Below, piece by piece: positions 54,343 to 64,000 of a stretch of 64,000 nucleotides of DNA. Source of the DNA: an uncultured Porphyromonadaceae bacterium (GTDB lineage Bacteria > Bacteroidota > Bacteroidia > Bacteroidales > Muribaculaceae); contig URMS01000002.1 of NCBI GenBank assembly GCA_900548975.1, positions 1 to 64,000 of the forward strand. The letters run 5' to 3'. Below the pieces are notes generated by a model, which was given only the letters and a program-made list of their open reading frames with translations, did no database searches and was not told where the DNA came from. The position numbers and the translations under genes were made by a program. The first letter of the stretch is position 1, and every line of letters starts with the position of its first letter.

Positions 54343-54804
54343 TCAGCGCTCGTCGGGAGCGTAGATCGATGCTATGGTCGGCAGAGTGTAGTCGAAAATT
54401 TCTTCGGGCTTGAAGAAACGGTTGATTTCGATTACTGCGTTCTCGGGACTGTCGGAAGCATGTACGATGTTTTCCTGACCGCTCATGCCGAAGTCGCCGC
54501 GTATGGTGCCGGGAGCGGCATTGCGGCAGTTGGTGGCGCCGACCATGGAACGCACCACAGTCACGGCGTCCTTGCCCTTGAGTACCAGCACTATCACAGG
54601 TGTGGCCATCATCGATTTGAGCAGCGTGGGGAAGAAAGGACGGTTTACAAGATGGGCATAGTGCTCGCGGAGGATTTCCTCGCTAAGCTGCATCATCTTG
54701 ATGCCGGTGATTTGCAGACCCTTGCGCTGGAAACGCATGAGAACGTCGCCGACAAGGCTACGGGATATTGTAGAGGGTTTGAGAATTATGAATGTCTGCT
54801 CCAT
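54343..54804 (-). CDS. ndk: Nucleoside diphosphate kinase
   Basis: A 153-residue enzyme (from the ATG at 54804, MEQTFIILKPSTI) that transfers the gamma-phosphate of ATP to nucleoside diphosphates. The phospho-accepting histidine is in the motif NIVHASDSPENA (H115). RNCRNAAPGT-like NCRNAAPGTIRGDFG precedes it. An ATG nine bases upstream (54813) is an alternative. Own promoter element at 54848. It lies 66 bases upstream of the interrupted peptidase gene on the same strand and may be co-transcribed with it. Confidence 0.95.
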   Translation of the reverse strand: MEQTFIILKPSTISRSLVGDVLMRFQRKGLQITGIKMMQLSEEILREHYAHLVNRPFFPTLLKSMMATPVIVLVLKGKDAVTVVRSMVGATNCRNAAPGTIRGDFGMSGQENIVHASDSPENAVIEINRFFKPEEIFDYTLPTIASIYAPDER

Positions 54805-54847
54805 GACGGGCATTAAGATTCTTTAAATGTTAGTTTTTAATAGTTTT

Positions 54848-54855
54848 CAAAGATA
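54848..54855 (-). promoter_or_regulatory. -7 promoter element of ndk
   Basis: TATCTTTG on the minus strand matches TAnnTTTG; inferred leader about 35-40 bases. No clear -33 match. Confidence 0.5.
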
Positions 54856-54963
54856 GCGATTTTTGGCCTCTTTTGGAAGTTTTTCAAGTTTAAAAATCTT
54901 TAATGCCTTTTCACAAGCCCCGGAGGCTGTCAATAATAAGCTAAAACTCTGCCACTTACGACA

Positions 54964-54988
54964 AAATATGTTTTACAACATGTTTTTA
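54964..54988. promoter_or_regulatory. Dyad AAATATGTTTTACAACATGT, relative of the one at 30050
   Basis: It shares the frame AAATATGTT-N-TA-N-AACATGTTTTT with 30050-30075. It lies 7 bases beyond the terminator of the galactose operon, on the ndk side. Function unknown. Confidence 0.35.
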
Positions 54989-55028
54989 AGAAAAGCGTCG
55001 CACTTCCGTGTTACCGAAAGCGCGACGC
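54987..55028 (-). terminator. Terminator of the galactose operon
   Basis: Minus strand: GCGTCGC (55022-55028)/GCGACGC (54995-55001) with extra pairing inside, followed by TTTTCTTAAAAA. It starts 32 bases past the stop at 55060. Confidence 0.75.
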
Positions 55029-55059
55029 CGTTAAATATTGTAAAGGACAAGCTATGTGC

Positions 55060-55965
<906 letters not shown>

Positions 55966-56063
55966 TTTTTTTCTTAAGTTTATGAAGTAATAAGTCGATA
56001 TAAAAAAGACAGCATCTGCGCTATTATCTTAACTTTATAAACTTATTACTCTTTCAACTATTA

Positions 56064-57107
56064 TTATTTTACTGAGAATTTGAAGTTTATGTGGCGCTCG
56101 TATTTCTGACCCGGTTCGAGCAGAGTCGAGGGGAAGCCGGGAGTATTGGGCGAATTGGGGAAGTCCTGGCATTCGATGGCCACGCCGTCGTAGTCGTCGT
56201 AGCTGCGGCCGGCCTTGTTGACAGGGCTGCCGGCGAGCCAGTTGCCGGTATATACCTGGATACCGGGCTGGTCGGTCGAAATCTCGAGCCGGCGGCCCGA
56301 AGTTTCCTCCTCGAGCCATGCCACAGCCTTGACAGTGCCGGGTTTCCAGTCGTCAACCACCCAGCAGTGGTCGTAGCCCTTGCCGATCTTCAGAGCAGTG
56401 AAATCGGCCTTGATATCGCGGCCGATTTCCTTGGTCACGGTGAAATCCATGGGCGTTCCGGCCACCGGATCCTTGGTGCCGAGGGGTATCTGCACTTCGT
56501 CGGTAGGCAGATAGGCCGATGCGGCCAGGCGCATGGTGTTGCCAAGCACGCTGCCCGAATTATGGCCGGCGAGATTCCAGTAGGTGTGGTTGGTAAGGTT
56601 CACCACGGTCTTGGCGTCGGTAGTGGCGCCAAGGGTAATGCGGAGTTCGTTGCCGTCGGTCCACTCATATTCGGCGGTGGCGGTGAGCTTGCCGGGGAAA
56701 CCGGCTTCGCCGTCGGCCGACACATATTCGAATTTCACCTTGTTGCCGTCGGCCGACACCACTTTCCACAGCTGATTGTTGAAGCCTTCGGGGCCGCCGT
56801 GGTTGCAGTTGGGTCCGTTGTTGATGGGCAGATGATACTGCAGGCCGTCGATGCTGAAAATACCGCGGGCAATGCGGTTGGCATAGCGTCCGGGCACCTT
56901 GCCCGAGCATGGACCGTCGCCGATATAGTCGGCGGGGTCGGCATAGCCCAGGGCCACGTCATCGAGACGGCCGGCGCGGTCGGGCACATTCACCGCCACG
57001 ACACCGGCGCCGACGTTGGTCAGCACCACCGAGGCACCCGAAGCATTGGTTATGGTAAGCAGCTGTATCTCGCCTGCGGGCGATGCTGCGCTGTCTTTTG
57101 TAATCAT
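56064..57107 (-). CDS. galM: Aldose 1-epimerase (galactose mutarotase)
   Basis: A 347-residue mutarotase without a signal peptide, so cytoplasmic, unlike the lipoprotein paralogue at 30142. The start MITKDSAASPAGEI at 57107 lies 4 bases after the galE stop; further upstream the frame is inside galE. Motifs: VPGRYANRIARGIF, NHGGPEGF, the catalytic His in LTNHTYWNLAGH, GTPMDFTVTKEIGRD, GYDHCWVVDD and the catalytic Glu in GVAIECQDFPNSPN. It prepares alpha-D-galactose for galactokinase. Confidence 0.93.
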   Translation of the reverse strand: MITKDSAASPAGEIQLLTITNASGASVVLTNVGAGVVAVNVPDRAGRLDDVALGYADPADYIGDGPCSGKVPGRYANRIARGIFSIDGLQYHLPINNGPNCNHGGPEGFNNQLWKVVSADGNKVKFEYVSADGEAGFPGKLTATAEYEWTDGNELRITLGATTDAKTVVNLTNHTYWNLAGHNSGSVLGNTMRLAASAYLPTDEVQIPLGTKDPVAGTPMDFTVTKEIGRDIKADFTALKIGKGYDHCWVVDDWKPGTVKAVAWLEEETSGRRLEISTDQPGIQVYTGNWLAGSPVNKAGRSYDDYDGVAIECQDFPNSPNTPGFPSTLLEPGQKYERHINFKFSVK

Positions 57108-57111
57108 AAAA

Positions 57112-58134
57112 TTAAAGATTGCGGATATGTTTCTCCCATTCCCACGACGAGCGCAGGGTGTCGTCGAGATCGCGCTCGGCCTTCCAGCCCAGCACCTCGT
57201 TGGCAAGAGCGGTATCGGCCCATACGGCGGGAACGTCGCCGTCGCGACGGCCCACGATCTTGTAGTTGAGCTTCAGGTTGTTGGCCTTTTCGAAGCGGGT
57301 TATAAGCTCGAGCACCGACACGGGATTGCCGGTTCCGACATTGAAAATCTCGTACTTGGCATCCATCTTATGCTGCACCATGCGGTCTACGGCGGCGACA
57401 TGAGCCTTGGCAAGGTCGTTGACGTCGATATAGTCGCGCAGGCAGGTGCCGTCGGGGGTGTCGTAGTCGTTGCCGAACACCGAGAGGCATTCGCGTATGC
57501 CGGCGGCAGTCTGGGTGATGAAAGGCACCAGGTTGGCGGGTACGCCGCGGGGCAGCTCGCCGATGAGAGCCGACGGATGCGCGCCGATGGGGTTGAAGTA
57601 GCGCAGGGCTATGCCGTACATGCCTTCGTAGGCGCGGCAGCAGTCGCGGAGGATATCCTCGGCTATCTGCTTGGTATTGCCGTAGGGCGATGTGGCCGGC
57701 TGGCGCGGTGTCTGCTCGGTCACGGGCAGTACCTCGGCATCGCCGTAGACGGTGGCCGACGACGAGAAGAGCACGTTGGGGCGCTTGAACTCCTTCATCA
57801 TCTCGAGGATGTTCATATACGACACCAGATTGTTCTGATAGTATTTCAGAGGCTCCGACATCGACTCGCCCACAGCCTTATAGGCGGCGAAATGAATGAC
57901 GGTGTTGAACTGATGGCGCTCGAACACTCCGCGGAGTGCGGCCTTGTCGCAGGTGTCCACTTCCTCGAATGTCACCTTGCGGCCTACTATCTTCTCCAGG
58001 CCTTCGAGAGCCGAGGGCTCGGAGTTCGAGAAGTTGTCGATAATCACCACATCGTAGCCGGCCTCGATCAGAGCCACGGCTGTATGTGTGCCTATATATC
58101 CGGCGCCTCCGGATACCAGTACTGTTTCTTTCAT
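57112..58134 (-). CDS. galE: UDP-glucose 4-epimerase
   Basis: A 340-residue short-chain dehydrogenase-type epimerase interconverting UDP-galactose and UDP-glucose through bound NAD. Rossmann motif GGAGYIGTH at 9-17; catalytic Tyr/Lys in SPYGNTKQIAED near residue 150; substrate segment RYFNPIGAHPSALIGE. The ATG at 58134 (MKETVLVSGG) is preferred to one 12 bases upstream, as family members start at this point. It lies between galK (127 bases upstream, with a stem-loop) and galM (4 bases downstream). Confidence 0.95.
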   Translation of the reverse strand: MKETVLVSGGAGYIGTHTAVALIEAGYDVVIIDNFSNSEPSALEGLEKIVGRKVTFEEVDTCDKAALRGVFERHQFNTVIHFAAYKAVGESMSEPLKYYQNNLVSYMNILEMMKEFKRPNVLFSSSATVYGDAEVLPVTEQTPRQPATSPYGNTKQIAEDILRDCCRAYEGMYGIALRYFNPIGAHPSALIGELPRGVPANLVPFITQTAAGIRECLSVFGNDYDTPDGTCLRDYIDVNDLAKAHVAAVDRMVQHKMDAKYEIFNVGTGNPVSVLELITRFEKANNLKLNYKIVGRRDGDVPAVWADTALANEVLGWKAERDLDDTLRSSWEWEKHIRNL

Positions 58135-58182
58135 ATCTTCGTTCAAATGGTTTTCATGACTGAAAACCGAAGTTAATAATCG

Positions 58183-58238
58183 AGTTTATAGAGTTAAACG
58201 GCAAGATGCTATTATCTTAACTTTTAACTCTATAAACT
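58183..58238. repeat. 16-bp perfect inverted repeat between galK and galE
   Basis: AGTTTATAGAGTTAAA (58183-58198) pairs with its complement at 58223-58238 around a 24-base loop that holds the TTATCTTAACTT core seen in the arabinose locus. No U-run follows, so it is probably a regulatory or processing hairpin. Confidence 0.65.
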
Positions 58239-58260
58239 TCATAAACCTGTCATTAAAAGA

Positions 58261-59412
58261 TCAATGAGCGGCTTCGGCCACTTTGCGGGCGCCGTCGCTG
58301 ATGATAACTTCGTACACTTTGGGTTCGTGTCCGTACTTCTCGTTGAAGCGGGCCTTTGCGGTGCTGACGAAAGCGGGCAGAAGCTCGTCCTTTACCAGAT
58401 TGATGGTGCAGCCGCCGAAGCCGCCGCCCATGATGCGCGAACCGGTCACGCCGCATTCTTTGGCGATATCGTTGAGGTAGTCGAGTTCCTCGCAGCTCAC
58501 CTCATAGTCTTTCGACAGACCGGCGTGTGTCTCGTACATGCAGCGGCCCACGGTATCGTAGTCGCCGGCAACGAGAGCGTCGCACACGGCCAGCACACGT
58601 TCTTTCTCTTCGATCACGAATTTAGCGCGGAAATAATCCTCGGCCGAGATGTCACTTTTGACGGAGTCGAGCATCTCCATGGTGGCGTCGCGGAGGGTCT
58701 CGATGCCCAGACGCTTGGCCACACGCTCGCACGATGCACGGCGCTTGTTGTAGGGCGAATCGGCCAGTTCGTGCTTCACAACGGAGTCAACCAGCACCAG
58801 GCTGTAGCCCTTGGGCTCGAAGGGGAAGTATTCGTACTCCATCGAGCGGCAGTCGAGGCGCATCAGATGGTCTTTCTTGCCGAATACGCTGGCGAACTGG
58901 TCCATGATGCCGCAGTTCACGCCGCAGTAGTTGTGCTCGGTGCTCTGACCGATGCGGGCGAGCTCGAATTTGTCGATGGCGTTGCCGTTGAACATATCGT
59001 TTACTGCAAAAGCGAAGCACGATTCAAGAGCTGCCGACGAGCTCAGACCGGCGCCCAGAGGCACATTGCCGGCGAAAACGGCGTCGAAGCCCTCTACCTT
59101 ACCGCCGCGCTTGAGCACCTCGCGGCATACGCCGAAGATGTAGCGTGCCCACGACTGTGCGGGAGCATCGGCTTCGGTGAGGCCGAATTCGGCATAGTCA
59201 TCGATGTCGATGGAGTAGACACGCACCTTGTCGGTGCCGTTGGCGCGGATTTCGGCCATGATAACCTTGTCGATGGCGCCCGGGAATACGAAGCCGCCGT
59301 TATAGTCGGTGTGTTCGCCTATGAGGTTGATACGTCCGGCAGAGGCATAGATAGTGCCGTGACCGCCGAATCGTGATTCGAAAGTCGAGTCGATTTTGTT
59401 CTGTAATTCCAT
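58261..59412 (-). CDS. galK: Galactokinase
   Basis: A 383-residue GHMP-family kinase that phosphorylates alpha-D-galactose at C1. The galactokinase signature GRINLIGEHTDYNGG is at 26-40. The ATP-binding motif PLGAGLSSSAALE is near 119-131, with the catalytic Asp region NCGIMDQFASVFGKK downstream, and the C-terminal GGGFGGCTINLV motif is at ~332-343. First gene of the galactose operon. It has a full promoter about 100 bases upstream and a leader of roughly that length. Confidence 0.96.
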   Translation of the reverse strand: MELQNKIDSTFESRFGGHGTIYASAGRINLIGEHTDYNGGFVFPGAIDKVIMAEIRANGTDKVRVYSIDIDDYAEFGLTEADAPAQSWARYIFGVCREVLKRGGKVEGFDAVFAGNVPLGAGLSSSAALESCFAFAVNDMFNGNAIDKFELARIGQSTEHNYCGVNCGIMDQFASVFGKKDHLMRLDCRSMEYEYFPFEPKGYSLVLVDSVVKHELADSPYNKRRASCERVAKRLGIETLRDATMEMLDSVKSDISAEDYFRAKFVIEEKERVLAVCDALVAGDYDTVGRCMYETHAGLSKDYEVSCEELDYLNDIAKECGVTGSRIMGGGFGGCTINLVKDELLPAFVSTAKARFNEKYGHEPKVYEVIISDGARKVAEAAH

Positions 59413-59506
59413 GGTGTTAAAGTATATTTTTGGGATGTGTTTATCTTAGTTTTCCGCCGCCGCAACCGGCAGCGCAACGAACGTCTTCAATTTTGATTAC
59501 GTAGCG

Positions 59507-59537
59507 CAAAGATAAGAAACCGCGTGTTAAAATACAA
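59507..59537 (-). promoter_or_regulatory. Promoter of the galactose operon
   Basis: Minus strand: TATCTTTG (59507-59514), 20-base spacer, TTG (59535-59537). The leader to galK is about 90 bases. The rest of the 190-base spacer to 59602 shows no gene. Confidence 0.7.
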
Positions 59538-59602
59538 CCCAAAAACTCTTAACGCCCCCATTTTGCCCGATATGTAGTATCATTTGACTTATTTGTATCC
59601 TT

Positions 59603-61555
59603 TCATGAGCGTTTTATGCGGCGCCCTGTGGCCGTGTTGATGATGAGAGGAACCGTCTCCTGCGTCACAACACTGGTCTCGAGCCCCATCGCCTCGGAGT
59701 CGCCCACGCCCAGACGGCGCAGCAACTGGTGCACGAGCATGAGCCTGCGGTCGCGCCCGCGGCAGTTGCTCGACGGCGAGAATATGCGGTGTATGATCAT
59801 GAATCTGAAATCGCCGGGAATATTCCGTGCCCGCAGCGACGGATAGCTGCTGAGCAGATCGAGGCGTCCGTCGGCCACGAGATCCTCCACTATCTGGCGC
59901 AGGTAGGCCGTCACTTTAGGCTCTACCCGGAAGCCCAGGCGCATCGTTATGAAGTAGACCGTTTCGGGCACTGCTATCCTGACGCTGTATTCGAGCGTAT
60001 CGGGCGCGTCGACATTCTCGATATGCACAAACCAGTAGTGATCGGCCCGTTTGGGCAGCTTGTTCACAATCGAATATACGATTTTGCTTTCGATAAGGTC
60101 CTTATCGCCCGAGCGGCTGAAATACACCAGGTTCGACGTGAATTTCGGGATCGTGTCATCGGCCTTGATGGCCGATATCAGATCGGCGCACTCGTCGAGC
60201 CGCCGGTATTCGATATACGAAGCCCTTGCCCGCGTGGCGTTGCGCCACAGAATCATCACCGCGGCAAGCAACGCCGCTATCACCATGCTGTACCAGCCTC
60301 CGTGGGTGAATTTGAACAGATTGGCGACAAAGAATATCATCTCGACAGCCGCGAAAACAAGCACGAAAAGCGCACACACCGCCTTAGGCACACCTCGCGA
60401 CACCATCCAGAAGGCAAGCAGCACCGTGGTCATGAGCATGGTCACGGTTATGGCCAGACCGTAGGCCGCCTCCATATGCGAGGAATCGCGGAATATCAGC
60501 ACCGTAAGCATACACCCGGCAAACAGGGCCATATTCACCGCCGGAATATATAGCTGCCCTTTCTCGGCACTCGTATATTTGATTTTGAGCTTGGGCCAGA
60601 ACCCGAGACTCACGGCCTCGGAAAAAATAGTGAACGAACCGCTGAGCAGCGCCTGACTCGCAATGACTGCCGCTCCTGCCGACATGGCCACGCCAATGCC
60701 CGAAAACCACGACGGCATGATGGCGAAGAACGGATTGACGTCCCCAGCCCCGGCGCCATGGCTTATCAGCCAGGCACCCTGCCCGAGATAGTTGAGTATC
60801 AGACATATCTTTACAAGAATCCAGCTTACCGATATATTTTTGCGTCCGCAGTGCCCCAGGTCGGAATAGAGCGCCTCGGCACCGGTGGTGCAGAGAAACA
60901 CCGCGCCCATGATGAGAAACCATTCGGGCGACGAAAACAGAAGCCTGAACGCATACAGCGGATTGAACGCCCTGAACACCGGCAGGTATGATCCTACCGA
61001 GGCGATACCGAGCACACCGAGCATCAGAAACCACACGAGCATGAACGGACCGAAAAAACGGCCTATAGTGCCCGTTCCGGCCCGCTGCATCAGGAATATG
61101 CACGCTATCACAGCCACAGAAATCAGCACCGTAGGCAGATCGGGGTCGAATACCCGCAGCCCCTCGACCGCCGACGACACCGTGATGGCCGGTGTAATGA
61201 CACCGTCGGCCACAAGAGCCGCCGACCCTACCGCCGCCACAACATACAGGCCTCCGGGCTTCATGCGCCGCAGCAAGGCAAAGAGCGCCAGTATGCCGCC
61301 CTCGCCCTTGTTGTCGGCCCGCAAGGCCACAAGCACATATTTCACCGTGGTCTGCAAGGTAAGTGTCCATATGATGCACGACACGGCCCCTATGATGTAA
61401 TCGGCATCGAAATCGGGCGATGCCCCGACAATCGCCTTCATCACATAGAGCGGAGACGTGCCTATATCGCCGAAAACAATGCCTATGGCCACAAGCAGCC
61501 CCATGGCCGACAGTCGCCGGACACCGCTATTGCCGTGAAGAGATGAGTCTTTCAT
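59603..61555 (-). CDS. kup: Kup-family potassium uptake protein
   Basis: A 650-residue low-affinity potassium/proton symporter. About 12 N-terminal transmembrane helices precede a cytoplasmic C-terminal domain (about 455-650). Diagnostic phrases: GIVFGDIGTSPLYVMKAI at ~26-43, ADNKGEGGILALFALL at ~80-95, and the ALVADGVITPAITVSSAVEGL pore region at ~113-133. The ATG at 61555 (MKDSSLHGN) is chosen over one 18 bases upstream. The gene stands alone; a pair of inverted hairpin elements lies directly upstream. Confidence 0.94.
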   Translation of the reverse strand: MKDSSLHGNSGVRRLSAMGLLVAIGIVFGDIGTSPLYVMKAIVGASPDFDADYIIGAVSCIIWTLTLQTTVKYVLVALRADNKGEGGILALFALLRRMKPGGLYVVAAVGSAALVADGVITPAITVSSAVEGLRVFDPDLPTVLISVAVIACIFLMQRAGTGTIGRFFGPFMLVWFLMLGVLGIASVGSYLPVFRAFNPLYAFRLLFSSPEWFLIMGAVFLCTTGAEALYSDLGHCGRKNISVSWILVKICLILNYLGQGAWLISHGAGAGDVNPFFAIMPSWFSGIGVAMSAGAAVIASQALLSGSFTIFSEAVSLGFWPKLKIKYTSAEKGQLYIPAVNMALFAGCMLTVLIFRDSSHMEAAYGLAITVTMLMTTVLLAFWMVSRGVPKAVCALFVLVFAAVEMIFFVANLFKFTHGGWYSMVIAALLAAVMILWRNATRARASYIEYRRLDECADLISAIKADDTIPKFTSNLVYFSRSGDKDLIESKIVYSIVNKLPKRADHYWFVHIENVDAPDTLEYSVRIAVPETVYFITMRLGFRVEPKVTAYLRQIVEDLVADGRLDLLSSYPSLRARNIPGDFRFMIIHRIFSPSSNCRGRDRRLMLVHQLLRRLGVGDSEAMGLETSVVTQETVPLIINTATGRRIKRS

Positions 61556-61610
61556 GCAATGGAAACACAGCACTCACAAAAAATGTTCCGTCTTTTGCGG
61601 GATGTAATCA

Positions 61611-61854
61611 GCCTCCTGCGGAGGCTTTTTTTGGGGGGGCCAGATGACCCGGCATGCACGGTGGCATGCCGGGCTACGTATAATCAACCTCCTGCGGAGG
61701 TTTTTCCGTTGTTGCCGATTATCCGAATGGCGCCATTATTGTATGGATGCCGCTTCGAGGCCTCCGTCGGAGGCCGATTTCGCGTAGCCCGGCATGCCCC
61801 GCGCATGCCGGGTCAAAAAAACGCCCAACGATATTAAGGCCTCCGGCGGAGGCC
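61611..61854. repeat. Inverted pair of A-B-A hairpin elements
   Basis: First unit: GCCTCC/GGAGGC (61611-61625, then seven T), CCCGGCATGC/GCATGCCGGG (61648-61673), ACCTCC/GGAGGT (61687-61701, then five T). Second unit, opposite orientation: GGCCTCC/GGAGGCC (61759-61775), CCCGGCATGC/GCATGCCGGG (61788-61812), GGCCTCC/GGAGGCC (61838-61854). Flanks (TAATC outside A; GACCCGGCATGC and GCCGGGCTACG around B) match between units and with the array at 8760-9566. The block fills most of the gap between kup and the ABC permease gene. Confidence 0.85.
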
Positions 61855-61886
61855 GATTAAACGGTCCGCTTCCGGCGGCTGCGGGG

Positions 61887-64000
61887 TCATTCGCTGCGCA
61901 GATGGTCTATAGGATTGCTGCGGGCCACATTGAGGCTGTTGAGAGCCACCACCGATACTATGAGAAGCAACAGCGCAAGCACGCACAGCACCATGCTCAG
62001 CGGCGAGAGCGACACCTGTTCGGTGTACTGCGACAGCCACCGCCGCCCGGCCACGGCCGCCACGGCACCGCCGGCCACCAGCGACGGCACGGCCACTTTC
62101 AGAATATCCACACACAGCATCCGCACTATCTTCGCCGCGGGCGTGCCCGTGACCTTGCGAATGGCTATTTCCCGGGCGCGGCGCTGCACCTCGTCGGCCG
62201 TATAGCCCACCAGGCCTATCATGGCTATGACTACAATGGCAATACCGGCTATTATCACCGACAGCCCGAAGCGGCGGACGGATGCCGTGAGCTGCTCCAC
62301 CTGCGCTCTGTAGGGAGTGATATACAGCTCGCGGGCCGGATATACCCTGTTTATAATCTCCTGCGCCTGATGCATCGTTTCGGGGGTGAGACGGTTGAAC
62401 CGTACAAACAGATTGCCCGAAATATATTGGCTCGGGAAAATGACAGCCGAGCGCATATCGGCGCTTTCCTCATCGAAACCGCCGCGACGCATGTTGCGCA
62501 CAACGCCGCACACCATGAAGTCCTGCCTACCCTCGATACCGACATGTTCGGTTATCTTGAAAGTGCGTCCGATGAGGTTGTTGTCGTCGATGCCGGTAAG
62601 TTTCTTCATCACATCGATAAAACGCTCCTCGACCACTACCTGGCGCCCGACACTGTCGGCCGTCATATCGAATGGACCGCCCTGCACGAACTCCATGCCC
62701 ATCACATCGAAAATTTCGGGATTTACAATATAGAAATCGGCTACATTTATCTGGTCCTCGATCTTATCATCTATCCACACATTGTTTCCCGAAGCCTTGT
62801 CGATAAAGTTATGATATGTCGAAGCCACGCCTTCGACACATCCAAGGCTTTTCAGCTCGGAAACTATGGCCGACCGCGACTCGCGGGGCACGCCGTCGAG
62901 CGACACATAGCCCACATTCTTATATTCGAAGCCCATGTCGAGACGCGACATCATATAGTACTGACGCCCCACCAGCACAAGCAGGCACATCAGCAGCCCC
63001 GATGCGAAGAACTGCACAGCCAGCAGCGCGAGTTTCCAGCCACGGCGGCTGCGGACATTGCTGCGGAAGGCTGCCGCTACGGGCGTGCGGCAGTACATCC
63101 ATGCCGGCACCGCTCCGGTGATAAGCAGCAGACCTATGCAGACTGCGCCTTCCACAAGCCACACCTTGCCGGTCGAGAAAAGCACCTGCGGGCTATAGCC
63201 GAGCAGATCGCGGCACAGATCGGAGAAACAGAACACCAGAAGCACGGCCAGACCCATCGACACCAGAAGGAAGAACACGCTCTCGGCCATGATGCGGCCG
63301 AAAATGCGGCCGTTGCCGGTGCCGTAGCACTTGCGCACGGCCATCTCCTTAGAGCGGTGGCCCATCTGCCCTATCACTATAAGCAGATAGTTGAGACCTG
63401 CGCTCATCAGCAGTATTACGGCGAGCAGCGACAGCATCCATATCATGGTCCGGACCATGTCGGTCGACGTATGCAGTCCTACCAGAGGCTTAAGCCCCAT
63501 GCGGAAAGTGAACATTTCGATTGCCTCCTTGTCGACATGATCCTCGATCAGTTTAAGGAGTGTGGGTTTAAGGTCTTCGGCCGACACACCTTCCACAAGC
63601 TTCACGCAGCTCGAATAGCGGTCGTTGCCCATCCAGTTGTTTCTTCCGTCATGAGCGAAATTGCCAATCGATGAAAGGCTTAGATAAATGGCGTTCGGCA
63701 GGGTGGAATTGACAGGGAAATCTTCGTATACGCCCCCTATCGTCACCTTATAGTCCTCCGAGAAAGCCAGTGCGCACAGCCTCTGCCCAACGACATTGCC
63801 GCCGATCTTATCGGCGAGCGAGCGCGGAATCATACACACATCCTTCACCGCGAGTGCCTCGTGAGGATCGCCCGCAATGATACGAGCCTGGAAGACATCG
63901 AAAAAGCAGCTGTCGGCAAGTTCCACGCCTTCGGCCGTGAAGGAGCGGCCGTCGTCGGTCCTGACATCATTTTCGTGCAACATTCCGGTATATCGTGTGG
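61887..64000 (-). CDS. MacB/FtsX-type ABC permease (5' end beyond the window)
   Basis: At least 703 codons are open to the window edge; the start lies past 64000. The visible part has a periplasmic MacB-like domain, then a first block of three helices with intracellular loop HRSKEMAVRKCYGTGNGRI. A second periplasmic domain (YYMMSRLDMGFEYKNVGYV to FVRFNRLTPETMHQA) and a final block of three helices with the loop ADEVQRRAREIAIRKVTGT follow. It ends NPIDHLRSE, typical of this group. Two FtsX domains in one chain match the large Bacteroidota permeases found in tandem arrays, often near a two-component system. Role: probably efflux or envelope maintenance; partner ATPase not in the window. Confidence 0.88.
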   Translation of the reverse strand, partial: TRYTGMLHENDVRTDDGRSFTAEGVELADSCFFDVFQARIIAGDPHEALAVKDVCMIPRSLADKIGGNVVGQRLCALAFSEDYKVTIGGVYEDFPVNSTLPNAIYLSLSSIGNFAHDGRNNWMGNDRYSSCVKLVEGVSAEDLKPTLLKLIEDHVDKEAIEMFTFRMGLKPLVGLHTSTDMVRTMIWMLSLLAVILLMSAGLNYLLIVIGQMGHRSKEMAVRKCYGTGNGRIFGRIMAESVFFLLVSMGLAVLLVFCFSDLCRDLLGYSPQVLFSTGKVWLVEGAVCIGLLLITGAVPAWMYCRTPVAAAFRSNVRSRRGWKLALLAVQFFASGLLMCLLVLVGRQYYMMSRLDMGFEYKNVGYVSLDGVPRESRSAIVSELKSLGCVEGVASTYHNFIDKASGNNVWIDDKIEDQINVADFYIVNPEIFDVMGMEFVQGGPFDMTADSVGRQVVVEERFIDVMKKLTGIDDNNLIGRTFKITEHVGIEGRQDFMVCGVVRNMRRGGFDEESADMRSAVIFPSQYISGNLFVRFNRLTPETMHQAQEIINRVYPARELYITPYRAQVEQLTASVRRFGLSVIIAGIAIVVIAMIGLVGYTADEVQRRAREIAIRKVTGTPAAKIVRMLCVDILKVAVPSLVAGGAVAAVAGRRWLSQYTEQVSLSPLSMVLCVLALLLLIVSVVALNSLNVARSNPIDHLRSE

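Overview
The window reads as a chromosomal segment of a gut-type member of the order Bacteroidales, probably from the Muribaculaceae. The supporting signs are promoters of the Bacteroidota type (TAnnTTTG at -7 with TTTG/TTG about 20 bases upstream), a Nudix-type arabinose regulator inside an ara operon, a DUF4836 lipoprotein, Bacteroidota-style Tgt and YidC proteins, and very large exported proteins with beta-sandwich modules and short C-terminal sorting-like domains. The order is well supported by the sequence; the family is an inference. No rRNA, tRNA, CRISPR array, integrase or complete insertion sequence was seen.

Layout. 0.1-8.3 kb (minus): two exported, alanine-rich, mostly helical proteins of 642 and 2059 residues. 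8.3-9.7 kb: gene-free, mostly an array of short modular hairpins that recurs at 61.6 kb. 9.7-14.7 kb (minus): an aminotransferase, then pyrG-yidC. 14.9-20.1 kb (plus): two exported glycosidases, GH78-like and GH106-like. 20.1-22.9 kb (minus): an exported CHAT-domain protease-like protein, divergent from tgt and an LptF/LptG permease. 25.3-29.8 kb (minus): an Alg13/Alg14-like glycosyltransferase pair and a translationally coupled DUF4836 lipoprotein - ABC ATPase - ABC permease operon. 30.1-38.2 kb (plus): a complete L-arabinose locus (mutarotase lipoprotein, sodium/sugar symporter, Nudix regulator, AraD, AraA, AraB). 38.3-46.3 kb (minus): a 1489-residue adhesin-like protein, a TPR protein and glnS. 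46.4-49.5 kb: a small defence island holding an AAA ATPase plus TOPRIM/RloB-like partner, a divergent Abi_2/HEPN protein and a candidate small RNA. 49.6-54.8 kb: a YczE-type membrane protein, an orphan ECF sigma factor, a PatB-type lyase with a DUF3737 protein, an M23/LysM peptidase gene split by an in-frame stop, and ndk. 55.1-59.4 kb (minus): a galactose operon (galK, galE, galM and a sugar-nucleotide pyrophosphorylase, with no galT). 59.6-64 kb (minus): a Kup potassium transporter and the 3' part of a MacB/FtsX-type permease that runs off the window.

Themes. The genes describe a glycan-fed cell: rhamnose release at the surface or periplasm, arabinose uptake and conversion to pentose-phosphate intermediates, and galactose entry into UDP-sugars. 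The most unusual parts are the defence island with its Cys4-bearing nuclease-like subunit and neighbouring RNA, the composite hairpin elements, the family of TTAAGATAAT inverted repeats in sugar-operon spacers, a 162-bp MITE-like element upstream of the Nudix regulator, the duplicated 74-bp promoter block, and the interrupted peptidase.
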